From the NCBI GenBank assembly GCA_963791145.1, contig CAWBRT010000005.1:186001-250000 (forward strand): a DNA stretch of 64,000 nucleotides, read 5' to 3'. Both the position numbers and the translations under genes were made by a program. The notes beneath the pieces are model-generated. The model was not told the origin of the DNA and searched no databases. It saw nothing but the letters and a program-made list of their open reading frames with translations. Below, piece by piece: positions 27,292-36,820 of the stretch (the first letter of the stretch is position 1; each line of letters starts with the position of its first letter). The stretch is from CAWBRT01 sp963791145 (GTDB lineage: Bacteria; Acidobacteriota; Terriglobia; Terriglobales; Acidobacteriaceae).

Positions 27292-28419
27292 CTACGCCTT
27301 CTCTCTTTCCGGCTCGCCGAAGATACCGGTTGGGCGCACCAGCAGGACGACAATCAGAATGGCAAAGGCCACCGCGTCCCGCATCGGCGTGGAAATGTAG
27401 CCCATGGTGAGGGCCTCGGCTTGACCCATGATGAGCGCGCCCACGAAGGCCCCGGGGATGCTGCCGATGCCTCCCAGCACGGCCGCCACGAAGGCCTTGA
27501 GGCCCGGCAGAATGCCGAGCTGCGTCCAGATCGAGGAGTAAGCGATCGCGTACAGGACCCCGCCTAATCCGGCGAACGCCGCGCCCACGGCGAAGGTGAA
27601 GGAGATCACCTGGTCGACGTTGATGCCCATCAGCCGCGCCGTGGGCTTATCGAACGAGGCGGCCCGCATGGCTTTGCCCATCTTGGTGTGGCGCACCAGA
27701 AACTGCAGCAGCAACTGCACCAGGATGGAGGCGGCAATGATCAGCAGGAAAATGTTGGAGAACGTTACGCTGTTATCCGGCGGGGATTGCCCCGGCTGCA
27801 ACCGGTAAAAGCCTTTGTTGAAGTACCAGGTGACCACCTCAAAGGGCCGCTGGTAGGGGATGAAGCGCGGCGAAAAGACAAAACTCAGGGCGCCGAAGAA
27901 CTCCAGGAAGAACGAAACTCCGATGGCCGTAATGAGAGCGGCAATGCGGGGAGCATCGCGTAGCGGCTTGTAGGCCGCGCGCTCGATCGTGACGGCCATC
28001 ACGGCGCATACCACCATGGAGAGCAGCACCACCGTCGTCGACCCGATGACCACCACCAGGGCGTGCGGCAGCGAGGGGAAGAAAAAACCCGGCCAGACGT
28101 GGAGCTGGAATCGGGTAACGGCGTAGAAGCTGACAAAAGAGCCCACCATGAAAACATCACCGTGGGCAAAATTGATCAGCTTGACGATGCCGTACACCAT
28201 GGTGTAGCCCAGCGCGATGAGTGCATAGACGAACCCCAACTGCAAGCCGCTGATGATGATCTGTACGAACAGGGAGGGGTTCTGAAAAAAGTCATAAATC
28301 AACAGGACCAGTGCTGCCGCGGCGATAAGCAGAAGCAAGCTCTTGCCGATCCAGGCCAGGCGTGCGCCAGATCGCCGCGCCCGCGGGGCGACTTGCCGAG
28401 GGGAGGGTGAGACTTCCAT
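27292..28419 (-). CDS. livH: Branched-chain amino-acid-type ABC permease LivH (second system)
   Basis: Intact 375-residue permease with LQLGFVYALIALGYTMVYGIVKLINFAHGD (blocks GFVYALIALGYTM, INFAHGD) and C-terminal GIGSIPGAFVGALIMGQAE. It has an N-terminal 40-residue basic tail and one extra helix before the conserved core, and an inserted periplasmic segment (about 190-230, FEVVTWYFNKGFYRLQPG region). That is longer than LivH1 (295 aa), so this system is not a simple duplicate of the first. Its 3' neighbour livM2 starts 3 bp downstream. Confidence 0.92.
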   Translation of the reverse strand: MEVSPSPRQVAPRARRSGARLAWIGKSLLLLIAAAALVLLIYDFFQNPSLFVQIIISGLQLGFVYALIALGYTMVYGIVKLINFAHGDVFMVGSFVSFYAVTRFQLHVWPGFFFPSLPHALVVVIGSTTVVLLSMVVCAVMAVTIERAAYKPLRDAPRIAALITAIGVSFFLEFFGALSFVFSPRFIPYQRPFEVVTWYFNKGFYRLQPGQSPPDNSVTFSNIFLLIIAASILVQLLLQFLVRHTKMGKAMRAASFDKPTARLMGINVDQVISFTFAVGAAFAGLGGVLYAIAYSSIWTQLGILPGLKAFVAAVLGGIGSIPGAFVGALIMGQAEALTMGYISTPMRDAVAFAILIVVLLVRPTGIFGEPEREKA

Positions 28420-28517
28420 TCCGGTGATTGCCTCCAGGCAAATTCAGTGGGAGAGAATACCACGGCGGCTCTCCAGGATGGGCGCTGGTCCCATCCCGGA
28501 TCCCCGCCGGAAACGCA

Positions 28518-28542
28518 CCCCGGCGAAATCTGTTCGCCGGGG
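28518..28542. repeat. REP-like hairpin between livK2 and livH2
   Basis: CCCCGGCGAA / TTCGCCGGGG, a perfect 10-bp stem with a 5-nt loop, sits 12 bp past the livK2 stop on the same transcript as livH2. By analogy with malE-malF, such a palindrome could stabilise the receptor mRNA and let receptor exceed permease. Same family as the hairpins at 13.6, 23.6 and 50.4 kb. Confidence 0.65.
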
Positions 28543-28553
28543 AACCGCAAAAA

Positions 28554-29702
28554 CTACGGATTCACAACCGAGTTGAACACGATCTTGTTGTCTTTGACCG
28601 CCAGAATGGTGGCCGACTTGACCGGGTTGTGGCTCGGATCGAAGGTGATCTTGCCGGAAACGCCGTTGAAGGAGATCTTGTCCAGGGCGGCCTTAACCTT
28701 GGCGGTATCGTCCGCGCCGGCGTCCTTGATCGCCTGCAGCATCAGGTTAGTGGCGTCATAGGCCAGGGCGGCGAGGGCGTCCGGAACCTTGGGCTGCCCC
28801 TTGTCATCCTTGTACTTGGCGCCGTAGGCCTTCACGAAGTTCTGTACTTCGGGACGGGTGTCTTCGGGCGAGTAGTGATTGGTGAAGAAGCCGCCGTCGA
28901 CCGCCTTGCGGTCCAAGTCGGAAGAATCCCAACCGTCACCGCCCATGAACGGGGCCTTGATGCCCTTTTCCCTGGCCTGCTTGGCGGCCAGATTGACCAC
29001 GTTGTAATAGTCGGGCAGATAGATCATGTCGGGCTTCGCGGCGGCCACCTTGGCCAGAATAGCGGAGAAGTCGGTGTCCTTTGCCGTGTAGGTTTCCTTG
29101 CCGACGATCTTGCCGCCGCCGGCCGTGAAAGCCTTCTCGAAGAACTCAGCCAAGCCCTTCACGTAGTCGTTCGCCTGGTCGAGCATGATGAACGCTGTTT
29201 TGGCCTTCAGGGTGTTGAGGGCGAACTTGGCGGCCACGGTGCCCTGGAAGGGGTCGATAAAGCACGCCCGATAAATGTAATCCTTCACCTTTCCATCCTT
29301 GGTAACGGTAACCGCGGGGTTGGTGGAGGCGGTGCTGATCTGGATAACTTTCTTGCTGTTGGCGATTTCGGAGACCGGAATCGACGCCTTGGAGCAGACT
29401 TCTCCAATCAGATAGTGGACTTTATCTTGATCGATCAGTTTGTTCGCGGCATTGACAGCGGGATCGGGGGTGCACTGGCTGTCTTCCACCACCGCGGCGA
29501 CTTTCTTACCGAGAACGCCACCCTTGGCGTTCCATTCCTCAATCGCCAGCAGGGCCGCATCACGGGTCATGACCCCGAAGGTCGGGACGGGACCTGACAG
29601 TGGGGCCAGAATACCGAGCTTGAGAGTGTCACCGCCACTCTGACAGCCTACCAAGAGGGTGGCAGCCAGAATCGCGATCACTGCTACCTTGAAAACACGC
29701 AT
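28554..29702 (-). CDS. livK: LIV-type ABC substrate-binding lipoprotein (second system)
   Basis: From the ATG at 29702 (GAGGAG 7 nt upstream) a 382-residue precursor begins MRVFKVAVIAILAATLLVGCQSGG, a lipoprotein signal with lipobox LVGC. The mature part shows LKLGILAPLSGPVPTFG and EEWNAKGGVLGKKV, plus YLIGEVCSKASIPVSEI. First gene of the liv2 operon (K-H-M-G-F-membrane protein-receptor). Divergent from the outer-membrane barrel gene. Confidence 0.93.
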   Translation of the reverse strand: MRVFKVAVIAILAATLLVGCQSGGDTLKLGILAPLSGPVPTFGVMTRDAALLAIEEWNAKGGVLGKKVAAVVEDSQCTPDPAVNAANKLIDQDKVHYLIGEVCSKASIPVSEIANSKKVIQISTASTNPAVTVTKDGKVKDYIYRACFIDPFQGTVAAKFALNTLKAKTAFIMLDQANDYVKGLAEFFEKAFTAGGGKIVGKETYTAKDTDFSAILAKVAAAKPDMIYLPDYYNVVNLAAKQAREKGIKAPFMGGDGWDSSDLDRKAVDGGFFTNHYSPEDTRPEVQNFVKAYGAKYKDDKGQPKVPDALAALAYDATNLMLQAIKDAGADDTAKVKAALDKISFNGVSGKITFDPSHNPVKSATILAVKDNKIVFNSVVNP

Positions 29703-30024
29703 GCGTTGGCTCCTCGAAGGAAATTTCTCACTAGGCAAAGATTCTCACTTTATACCAACTTTTGGGCCTTGTGAAAAAGGAAATAATTCTCACGGCGCGG
29801 ATGTTCGGGCGGCGGCACCTGTCTGGGGCCGGCCGGGGGGACTGATCGCCCAAAAGCAGCCAGAAACAAGCATTTTTGATGGGCTACCCCCATGGCGAAG
29901 GAGAATTTTCCCACTATGGCACCCTTTGGGTATGTCACAGGCGTTAGTGACTCTCTTCACAGACCAAATCCAGTGCTGCAGGCCAAAGTAGGATAATTCA
30001 ACTCTTTTCGAAAAGGGGGAGTAA

Positions 30025-31003
30025 ATGGGTTTCAGGGGGAAGATTTTTGTATTTATGGTGCTGGTACTTGCGCTGGCACTGATCACGCCGGCCTTCGCCG
30101 CAGAGCAGCAGAAGCTAAGCGACGCGTGGTGGACCGGTCCACTTCAGACACCAAACGCCGGAACTATCCCGAAGAACCACTGGTACGTTGAGACGTATTT
30201 CGTGGTCGAGCAGGACAATGGCAAGTACGGCGATTCGGGCACCAAGTATGGCGCCAACAGTGCCCAAGCTAAGGCCATTAATAATGGCAACTTCGTCGGC
30301 TACAGCAACGACTACCAGTCGACCACACTGTTTACGTATGGCGTTACCAATAAGTTTAACGCCCAGATACTCTTGGGAATGGACGGCGCCCAGGGCGGTA
30401 CAGGCGTTGCGAGCAGCAATGGCTTGGAAGTTGGACTGCTCAGGATCAGGTTGCCTTACAAGCTGCACAGCTATAAACAGGGCAAGTGGGCTCCGACCTT
30501 CACGTTCGTTCCCGAGGTCAACGCACCGGTTTCTGCCGGCGCCGTATGGCAACCGGGCATCGGCTTCTGGGCAATCCGTCCGTTCTGGATGCCCAATGGC
30601 CGCATCCTCCGCATCCGCGCCAGTGAGGACATCTGGTTCCCGAAGGGCGGAAAGGTCACCGCTCCCGGCACTAGCGTGGATTACGCGAAGTATGGCGCGA
30701 CCCAGTTCGGCTTCGAATATAGCTTGACCAAGCATTGGGTCCCTGCATTCGACTTCGTTTGGAAATATTACGGACAGAACAAGACCAACGGTGTTGCCAA
30801 TACGGGCGTTACTGGCTTCACTTCTACCGGCGTTCCGATCCTCGGCACCTTTCAGGGCCGACGGGATTACAGGGTTGACCCAGCTCTGGAATACAACTTC
30901 ACCGAGAACACCGGCGTAATCTTCGGCGTCGAAGTCACGGTGGCGCGGCCGCAACACCACCTCCTACATTGCTCCGCAGATCGCGTTGCAGTGGTTTAAG
31001 TAA
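30025..31003 (+). pseudogene. Outer-membrane beta-barrel protein (MetA/phenol-degradation-like), late +1 break
   Basis: Sec signal peptide (FVFMVLVLALALITPAFA-AE), then alternating amphipathic strands with DAWWTGPLQTPNAGTIPKNHWYVE (blocks WWTGPLQTPNAG, PKNHWYVE). This opening resembles putative outer-membrane 'transporter' proteins of the MetA pathway group. The frame as sequenced ends in a non-barrel tail. One extra base near 30945 (GTGGCGCGGCCGC) restores GRNTTSYIAPQIALQWFK with stop at 31001-31003, a proper aromatic C-terminal strand. Likely a channel for small organic compounds; divergent from the liv2 receptor. Confidence 0.8.
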
Positions 31004-31461
31004 GATTCTTCTCCCGCCTTCGGGACGGGTTATCTTGCGCGGTGGCGATGGCCACCGCGTTTTTTTGTCCGCAACGCAAGCCGAACGGGCATCCCACCAC
31101 GGCGGCTCCAAGGCTTTTGCAATCCCTCTTATATGGTCCTCGCGGCAAGATTCCCGCCATTGGAAGCTCGTGTCGCATAATGGCGTCCTCCTCGAGGCTA
31201 CAGCCGCCGCCGGTCTGCCGGCCAGCGGGGTGAGCCATGGCTGCGGGCTCGTTTGCGCCCGCCGACGCCCTAAAAATTCATCTCCGCTGACTACTCTGGT
31301 TGAAAATTTCGTCATCAAAGAACTCAGCTGTTAGAGGCTGCCCAGAGCAGGCGGCCTCCCTGGAAGACTTAGCTTGGCGTTGCCAGGACTTTGGCTGAGA
31401 CCAGGTTTGAGCTCAAAGCCGTTTGGAGGAAAAGGCCGAGTCGGCTGACAAGGGAATGAGA
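31004..31461. other. Non-coding region after the barrel gene
   Basis: Apart from the terminator at 31038-31066, I see no gene or repeat in these roughly 450 bp. Short frames on both strands lack Shine-Dalgarno sequences and protein-like composition. Confidence 0.45.
31038..31066 (+). terminator. Rho-independent terminator of the outer-membrane barrel gene
   Basis: CGCGGTGGC / GCCACCGCG (9-bp perfect stem, GATG loop) followed by seven T residues, 35 bp past the restored stop codon. Textbook intrinsic terminator; its position also supports the restored gene end at 31003. Confidence 0.95.
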
Positions 31462-31734
31462 ATGACGAACCTCCGGAAATTGGTGCTGGCAGCAGTGATC
31501 GCTGCGCCGCTGGCTTTGTATGCTGTCGAAAAGCCCGCCCAACAGACCGCCACGGATGCATCGGCTCCGCCATCCGCCGCGACGACGCAACCGCAACCGG
31601 CTAAGCATGGCATTCGAAAGATACTCCACGGCCTGAATCCGTCCACTTGGGCGGCGTACCTGTCAAAGAGAGAGTATTGCACTTACGCCTATCAGCAAGC
31701 TTACGGTGTGTGCGAAGGCAACAGGAGCCGATAA
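31462..31734 (+). CDS. Small putative exported protein
   Basis: Starting at the ATG at 31462 (AAGGGA 6 nt upstream), 90 residues begin MTNLRKLVLAAVIAAPLALYA, a likely Sec signal peptide. A Pro/Gln/Thr/Ala-rich linker and a C-terminal KREYCTYAYQQAYGVCEG with two cysteines that could form a disulfide follow. No family recognised. Confidence 0.55.
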   Translation: MTNLRKLVLAAVIAAPLALYAVEKPAQQTATDASAPPSAATTQPQPAKHGIRKILHGLNPSTWAAYLSKREYCTYAYQQAYGVCEGNRSR

Positions 31735-32624
31735 GACGGAAATCAGCCGGCGCGACCGCGGGCCATCGCCACTGCGGAATCGTCTCTTTGCGCCGAGCAG
31801 CAGCTCCGCACAGGGAGAACTAGAGCGGATTCAAAGTGGGCGTACCCTTCGCTATCACCGCCGGGCTGATCGCCCGGCTACTACACGGGCTATACCTTCC
31901 GCGAATCCGGTCTCAGCCCCGGGCGCTGCCATGCGCAATAGAAGCGTACGCAGCTTCAACCCTGACGCTTGCCGCCTGGCAGGCCTGGAGCTGAGCTGCT
32001 CAGCTTCAGGGTCACGCTATAGCAACGCGCTATTCAGATGAAGAGCCCGCTCAGAATTTCAGGAAAAGGTTTTGGGGGTTTCCGGCTCGGGAGGCGAGCC
32101 GCGCCAGGCGGGAAGTTCAGTAGAAATAGTAAAGGCTGTGACATTGGTTATGCTCTAGCCGCCAACTCCTGCGAGAGAGTTAGCTGCGTGGAGGCATGTA
32201 CCGTCACAGCCCTCGATGCGATCACTGCTTTCGCAGTCCCGAACCCCGGCGGCGCCTCGCAGCGATGTCGGTTTTTTCAGGTCCGGGTGCCCAGCGAGTC
32301 GCCCCGCCGAGCTGACCACCCAGCCTACTTCAGACCGGCAAAAGATTAAGTTTGCCAACCTTTTCGGCCGTCGACGAAAGCCATCCTAAAGCAGAATCCG
32401 AAATTGTCAACGCCCATGATCGGTGCAAATGCGAAATAATTTCAGCTCGCAATCGCTCCTTGGAAAACCGCTCCAGGAGCGGATTTAACGAGAGCTGAAG
32501 TGTGATTCTCGAGTTTTTCACATGTTTTTTCACAGAATGAAACCTGGACCGCGGATGATCGGGTATCAAAGTTAGTCTTGACTCGGGGGAATTCCTGCAG
32601 CATTGTTGGTCTTGAAGAGGGCGA
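31735..32624. other. Long non-coding region upstream of the RNase HI-like gene
   Basis: About 890 bp without a convincing gene. Open frames on either strand lack Shine-Dalgarno and protein-like composition. The one structured feature is the nested inverted repeat at 32134-32211 (listed separately). Degenerate or pseudogenised sequence is possible, but I recognise no source gene. Confidence 0.45.
32134..32211 (+). other. 78-nt nested hairpin (possible structured RNA or attenuator)
   Basis: A perfect 9-bp closing stem GGCTGTGAC / GTCACAGCC encloses a second helix (GGT-ATGC with GCAT-ACC) and a terminal helix AACTC / GAGTT. These are three coaxial stems with small internal loops. The size is tRNA-like, but there is no T-loop or cloverleaf. 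The strand is arbitrary. Could be a small RNA, a leader structure for the downstream gene, or a relic palindromic element. Confidence 0.4.
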
Positions 32625-33053
32625 ATGTCTGATTTGGTGGCTTATGTGGATGGGGGCTGTCACGGCAGCCCGGGACCTTCGGGAATTGGCGTCATTATCG
32701 AAAACGCCGCGGGTCAAAGAGTCAAGATCGCCCGGTGGATCGGCCACCATGACAACAATATCGCCGAATATGCGGCCCTGCTCGCCGCCCTGCAGCACGC
32801 CGTCGAGGTGAAGGCGCGCTCCCTGCGCGTCTACTCGGATTCGGAAGTGGTGGTCAAGCAGATGACCGGGCAGTACCGTTGCAGCAGCTCCCGCCTTTAC
32901 TCCCTGCATTGGGTTTGCCGCAAACTGGCCCGCACGCTGCAGTTCTCCATTACCCACATTCAGCGCGAGCATAACGGCGAAGCCAACCATCTGGCCTACC
33001 GCGCCGTCCGCCTGCGCGGCGAACGCCCTGGGATCAAGCTCGTGACCGACTGA
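32625..33053 (+). CDS. Ribonuclease HI family protein with D-to-N at the fourth acidic site
   Basis: 142 residues, RNase H fold: YVDGGCHGSPGPSG (Asp9), NNIAEYAALLAAL (Glu48), VYSDSEVVVKQM (Asp72), then REHNGEANHLAYRAV where the usual Asp is Asn121. In the E. coli enzyme the equivalent Asp134 is the least strict carboxylate, and its Asn variant keeps activity, so the protein may still be catalytic. It belongs to the 'reverse-transcriptase-like' RNase HI group without an N-terminal hybrid-binding domain. Monocistronic. Confidence 0.88.
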   Translation: MSDLVAYVDGGCHGSPGPSGIGVIIENAAGQRVKIARWIGHHDNNIAEYAALLAALQHAVEVKARSLRVYSDSEVVVKQMTGQYRCSSSRLYSLHWVCRKLARTLQFSITHIQREHNGEANHLAYRAVRLRGERPGIKLVTD

Positions 33054-33173
33054 GTCCGAAAGCCCGAAATACGCCGCTTTTCGCACCTTTTCTATTGTGG
33101 TTTTTCCAGATAACTACGAGCTATTTGCCCCTGTTTTGTCGTACTCTGGTAAAGAACCACCCATTTACAAGTT

Positions 33174-35411
33174 ATGTCCGAAGACAAGCTGAAGAAGAAA
33201 ATCTCCGCCGGTTTGGCCGACGAGAGTGCGCGCGTGGGCCGGGAGAGGGCTTTGCGAGTCATCAAGCCCGCCATGCGCCAGGTGTTCAGCGAATACCCTT
33301 ACCTGCGCGAACGCCTGCAAGAGGTCAAGAAACACTCCATCGCGCACCTCGACGAATTGCTGGAAAAGACCATACGGGCAATGCAGGCTCGCGGCACCAG
33401 GGTTTTTGTCGCTGAAGACTCCCAACAGGCGCTGGAGTACATCGGCAAGATCGTCGGCCAGGGCCTGACATCGCGGCTGGCACAACCGCAGTCGGCGCCG
33501 GCGACGCCGGTAGTGGTGAAGTCCAAGAGCAACGCCGGCAAGGAGATCGGGCTGGTCCACTTCCTGGAGGAGCAGGGGGCCAAGGTGGTGGAAACCGATC
33601 TCGGGGACCGCATCACGCAGTTGGACCAGCAGCACTCCGAGCCACACCATGGCGCCCGCGATTCACGTGCCCATCGAGCGCGTGGCCGAGCTGTTCTCGC
33701 GCGAGGTCAATGAGACGCTTCATACGGAACTGGAAGAGCTGGTTCGCGCCGCCCGCAAGAGCCTGCGCCGCTTCCTGATGCGCGCTGATATGGGGATTTC
33801 CGGCGCGAACGCCATCGTCGCCGAGACCGGCGCCGTGGTGGTCACCGAGAACGAAGGCAACATCCGCGCCGTGTCCAGCATGCCGAAAATTCATGTGGTC
33901 GTCGCGGGCATAGAGAAAATCGTTCCCACCATGCCGGATGCCATCACCGTGGTCAGGAGCGCAGCGGTTTTCGGCGTGGGGCAGGACATTGGCACTTATG
34001 TCTCCATCCTGGCCGGACCAAGCCGCTTTGAGAATGACGACCTGGCCTTCCTGGGCGGCGCCCTGGGGCCGGAGGAAATGCACGTCGTCCTGCTGAAGAA
34101 TGGCCGGACCAAGGCCATCCAGGAGTCCTACGAGGAATCGCTCTACTGCATCAACTGCGGCAGCTGCCTGAACTTCTGCCCCATCTACGCGGCTATCGGC
34201 GAGAAGTACGGCTACAAGTATCTGGGCGGGCGCGGCGCGGTCTTCACCGCCATGCACGAGTACCTGGAGAAGGCGCAGGAAGCCGGCCTGTCCCTCTGTA
34301 TCGACTGCAGGCGTTGCGAGGAAGCCTGCGCCGTCGGCATGAAGACGCCGAAGATGATCTGTGCGGCTGCGCGCACAGCTGGCCGAGGAAAAAGGCTTGC
34401 CCACGGTCAAAAAGACGGCCTTCCGCGAGCTGGCGGCCAACCGCCTGCCACCCTGGGTCAAGCTGGCGAAAGCATTCCAGTCGCTGGGTCTCGAAGCCGC
34501 GGGCGACGGCATGGCCAAGCTCCGCTTCCCCACGGAGAACCTGCCAGCGGACCGGCTGGTGCCGCTACTGGCGAAGGAGAGCTTTCCGGAGGCCCTGCGC
34601 AAGCGCAAGCGGCGTAAAGGGAAGCATGAAAAACGGGTCGCGTTTTTTGCCGGATGCGTCGTCAACTACGTTCGCCCCGACTGGGGCGTGAGCCTGCTGG
34701 AGCTGCTGGAGAAGTTAGGGGTCGAGGTTGTCACTTCGTCCAACGAGTCCTGCTGCGGCATTCCCGCGCTGCAGAGCGGCGACGAGGCGGATGCGCGCGC
34801 CATGGCCCGCCACAACGTCGAGATGCTCAGCCGCGCAGCCGTCGATCATCTGCTGTTCATCTGCCCGACCTGCGCCACCACAGCCATCAACGAGTGGCCG
34901 CGCCTGCTGGAGGAAGATGCCAAGCTGGGGCCAAAGGCCCGCACCTTGGCCGCCAAGGCCATGGATATCAGCTCATACCTGGTGAATGTCCTTAAAGTGC
35001 AGCCGCCCGGCATCCAGCGGAGACGTGCGCAAGGTCACCTACCACGATCCCTGTCACCTGGCGCGCGGCCTGAACGTCACGGCGGAGCCGCGCCAGCTGA
35101 TCGAGTCTACCGGGGCGGAGCTGGTCGAGATGGCCGAGCCGGACGCCTGCTGCGGCTTCGGCGGCAGCTTCAGCATGTCCTACTACAATCTGTCGCGCCG
35201 GATCAACGAAGACAAGATCAAGCAGATCGCCGCCACGGCTGCCGATTGCGTCGTGACCGCCTGCCCGGGCTGCGTGCTGCACATCAAGGACGGCATTCAC
35301 CACGCCGACGGCAAACAGAAGGTGGTGCACCTGATAGAGCTGCTGGCACAGGCCTACGGAGCGGTAGACATCGAGTCTGCGGCGGGGCAGGAAGGGGGCG
35401 AGCGGAAATGA
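33174..35411 (+). pseudogene. Fused LutB-LutA-like iron-sulfur oxidoreductase, three +1 breaks
   Basis: Read across breaks it encodes a single protein of about 745 residues. It starts with a LUD domain (KTIRAMQARGTRVFVAEDSQQA; GISGANAIVAETGAVVVTENEGN). A two-cluster ferredoxin follows (CINCGSCLNFCP; CIDCRRCEEACAVG), then two CCG modules (FFAGCVVNYV, ESCCGIPAL; YHDPCHLARG, DACCGFGGSFS, CPGC) as in LutA or GlcF. Breaks near 33640, 34368 and 35012 are each one extra base (for example CAGCCGCCCGGC for CAGCCGCCGGC). LutB- and LutA-like parts are normally separate, so the fusion is notable. Predicted role: L-lactate or related 2-hydroxyacid oxidation. Its stop overlaps the next gene by 4 nt. Confidence 0.8.
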
Positions 35412-36418
35412 CTCGTCTCGAGCAAATCGCAAAGTCCCGGCAAGAGCTGGCCAGCGAGAGACCCGAGCTGATCCGGCAGGTCACCGCCATGCGCGAAGAA
35501 GCGGTTGCCAAGTTGCCCGAGATGCTCGCCCGGGCAAAAGAGACACTCGAAGGCAAGCTGGCCACAGTCTATTTCGTAGAAGATTCAGCGGAAGCGGCGC
35601 GGATTCTCGGCACGCTGCTGGGGGGCGAGCGGCAGGTTTCGCGCTCTTACAGCAGCACGCTGGCCGAGATCGGCTTCGACGCGATCATGGCCGAGCGTGG
35701 CATCAAGGTCAACCTGACGCGGCTGGAAGAGATCGTCCAGCAACAAATGGGATTGCCGCCTACCGGACATCCTCACCTTCTAATCCTGGATCAGCCGCGC
35801 GAGGTCATCGAAGAAGGCCTGCGTCGCTTTGCCGGCTGCAAGGACGGTACTGCCACCGATCTAAAGCGGCAGGTGAGCGAGAAGATCAAGGCTGACGTGG
35901 TGCAATCCGAATTCGGCATCACCGGACTCGATTGCATTGTGGCCGAGCATGGATCGATGGTGCTGGCCGAGGACGAGGGCAATCTCCGGGCGGTGAGCAA
36001 TCTGCCGTACAAGCACGTGGTCGTTGCCGGCCTGGAGCAATTGGTCCCGACGGCGGAAGAGGCCGTGGCGCTGGTTCAGGCGGCCTCGATCTTCTCGACC
36101 GGCCGACTGTCGCCAACTTACATCTCCTTTATCTCCGGCCCCAGCCGCACCGGCGACATAGAGTTCCGCATGGCCTTAGGAATGCACGGGCCGAAAGAAG
36201 TTCACGTTATCCTGCTCGACAACGGACGGCGCGCCATTCGCGACGGTGGCGCCTCGTCGTTGCTGAAGTGCATCGATTGCGGCTCCTGCTACGAATCCTG
36301 CGCCAAGCTGGCCGGGAAGCAGGGCTGGCAAAACGTCACGCTGACCCCCAAAGGCTTGGCGTTGGGCATAGCGCAGGCAACGATTGACGAAGCCTCAGGC
36401 AAAGGTCGCGATGGATGA
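35408..36418 (+). CDS. LUD domain protein with C-terminal ferredoxin-like cysteines
   Basis: 336 residues, starting in the ATGA overlap with the upstream gene. An N-terminal helical region is followed by a LUD domain (FGITGLDCIVAEHGSMVLAEDEGN; VVVAGLEQLVPTAEEA; SFISGPSRTGDIE) and then CIDCGSCYESCAK, one cysteine set only. It resembles a shortened LutB rather than a typical LutC. Two LUD proteins in one operon suggest a heteromeric hydroxyacid dehydrogenase. No FAD-dependent partner lies next to it. Confidence 0.85.
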   Translation: MTRLEQIAKSRQELASERPELIRQVTAMREEAVAKLPEMLARAKETLEGKLATVYFVEDSAEAARILGTLLGGERQVSRSYSSTLAEIGFDAIMAERGIKVNLTRLEEIVQQQMGLPPTGHPHLLILDQPREVIEEGLRRFAGCKDGTATDLKRQVSEKIKADVVQSEFGITGLDCIVAEHGSMVLAEDEGNLRAVSNLPYKHVVVAGLEQLVPTAEEAVALVQAASIFSTGRLSPTYISFISGPSRTGDIEFRMALGMHGPKEVHVILLDNGRRAIRDGGASSLLKCIDCGSCYESCAKLAGKQGWQNVTLTPKGLALGIAQATIDEASGKGRDG

Positions 36419-36479
36419 ATTTCTGTGCCCGGTGGGACTCTCCGCCGAAGAAGTAGCGCGGGAGCTTGGGCAAGTATAA
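36411..36479 (+). CDS. 22-codon ORF overlapping the LUD gene end, possibly a truncated gene
   Basis: ATG overlaps the LUD gene stop (ATGGATGA) and reads MDEFLCPVGLSAEEVARELG then QV and stop. The composition is protein-like and the coupling to the upstream gene is typical of an operon member. The frame ends 24 bp before repeat-element sequence begins at 36503, so it may be the 5' remnant of a third operon gene interrupted by the repeat insertion. Confidence 0.35.
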   Translation: MDEFLCPVGLSAEEVARELGQV

Positions 36480-36524
36480 CCAGAACACGTTGCAAGCATG
36501 GTTTGTATCAGGGCACGGCTTCAG

Positions 36525-36641
36525 AGGCTGCGGGAAAACGGATTTCGGATCGAATGGGACTACAAGATCTTGGTAACGGTTCTTATGGCACCCACATCCA
36601 TAGCGCCTCGCTTGTTGCTTCGGCGCGTTTTTCCGCAGCCT
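36525..36641. mobile_element. MITE-like palindromic element, copy 3 (117 bp)
   Basis: Ends AGGCTGCGGG/AAAAC-type and its inverse. The interior CTACAAGATCTTGG and GCCTCGCTTGTTGCTTCGGC is shared with the other copies. The terminal inverted repeat extends outward (GGCACGGCTTCAG on the left facing the GTTCAGCCGTGCC flank on the right), giving arms of about 30 nt. More diverged inside than copies 1 and 2. Confidence 0.85.
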
Positions 36642-36760
36642 GTTCAGCCGTGCCGCAAGCGTTCGCAGAGTGTGTGGGCTTTAGCCCCTGTGGCCCGGTC
36701 TCAACCTCACTAGAGCTGCTGCCCCGAGTCTGCGTGCAGATGTTTTTCGCCTATTGAACT

Positions 36761-36789
36761 GCCCCACATTTGCTTCGCAAATATGGGGC
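36761..36789. repeat. Hairpin GCCCCACATTTGC / GCAAATATGGGGC
   Basis: A 13-bp stem (one mismatch) with a TTC loop, 30 bp before the flavin reductase start. An inverted partial copy lies at 18549-18576. It would occlude the leader of the downstream mRNA if transcribed, but no U-tract follows. Confidence 0.6.
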
Positions 36790-36820
36790 ACCCAGCCGGC
36801 GAGAAAGCGAGGAACGACGA

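Noticed and set aside
32134..32211. tRNA gene
   Set aside because: Length and closing stem are tRNA-like, but there is no T-loop GTTC, no anticodon arm of 5 bp with a 7-nt loop and no D-arm. The helices are nested rather than a cloverleaf.
32442..33086. Minus-strand ORF over the RNase HI-like gene
   Set aside because: No domain, no Shine-Dalgarno. RNase H catalytic motifs are clear on the plus strand.
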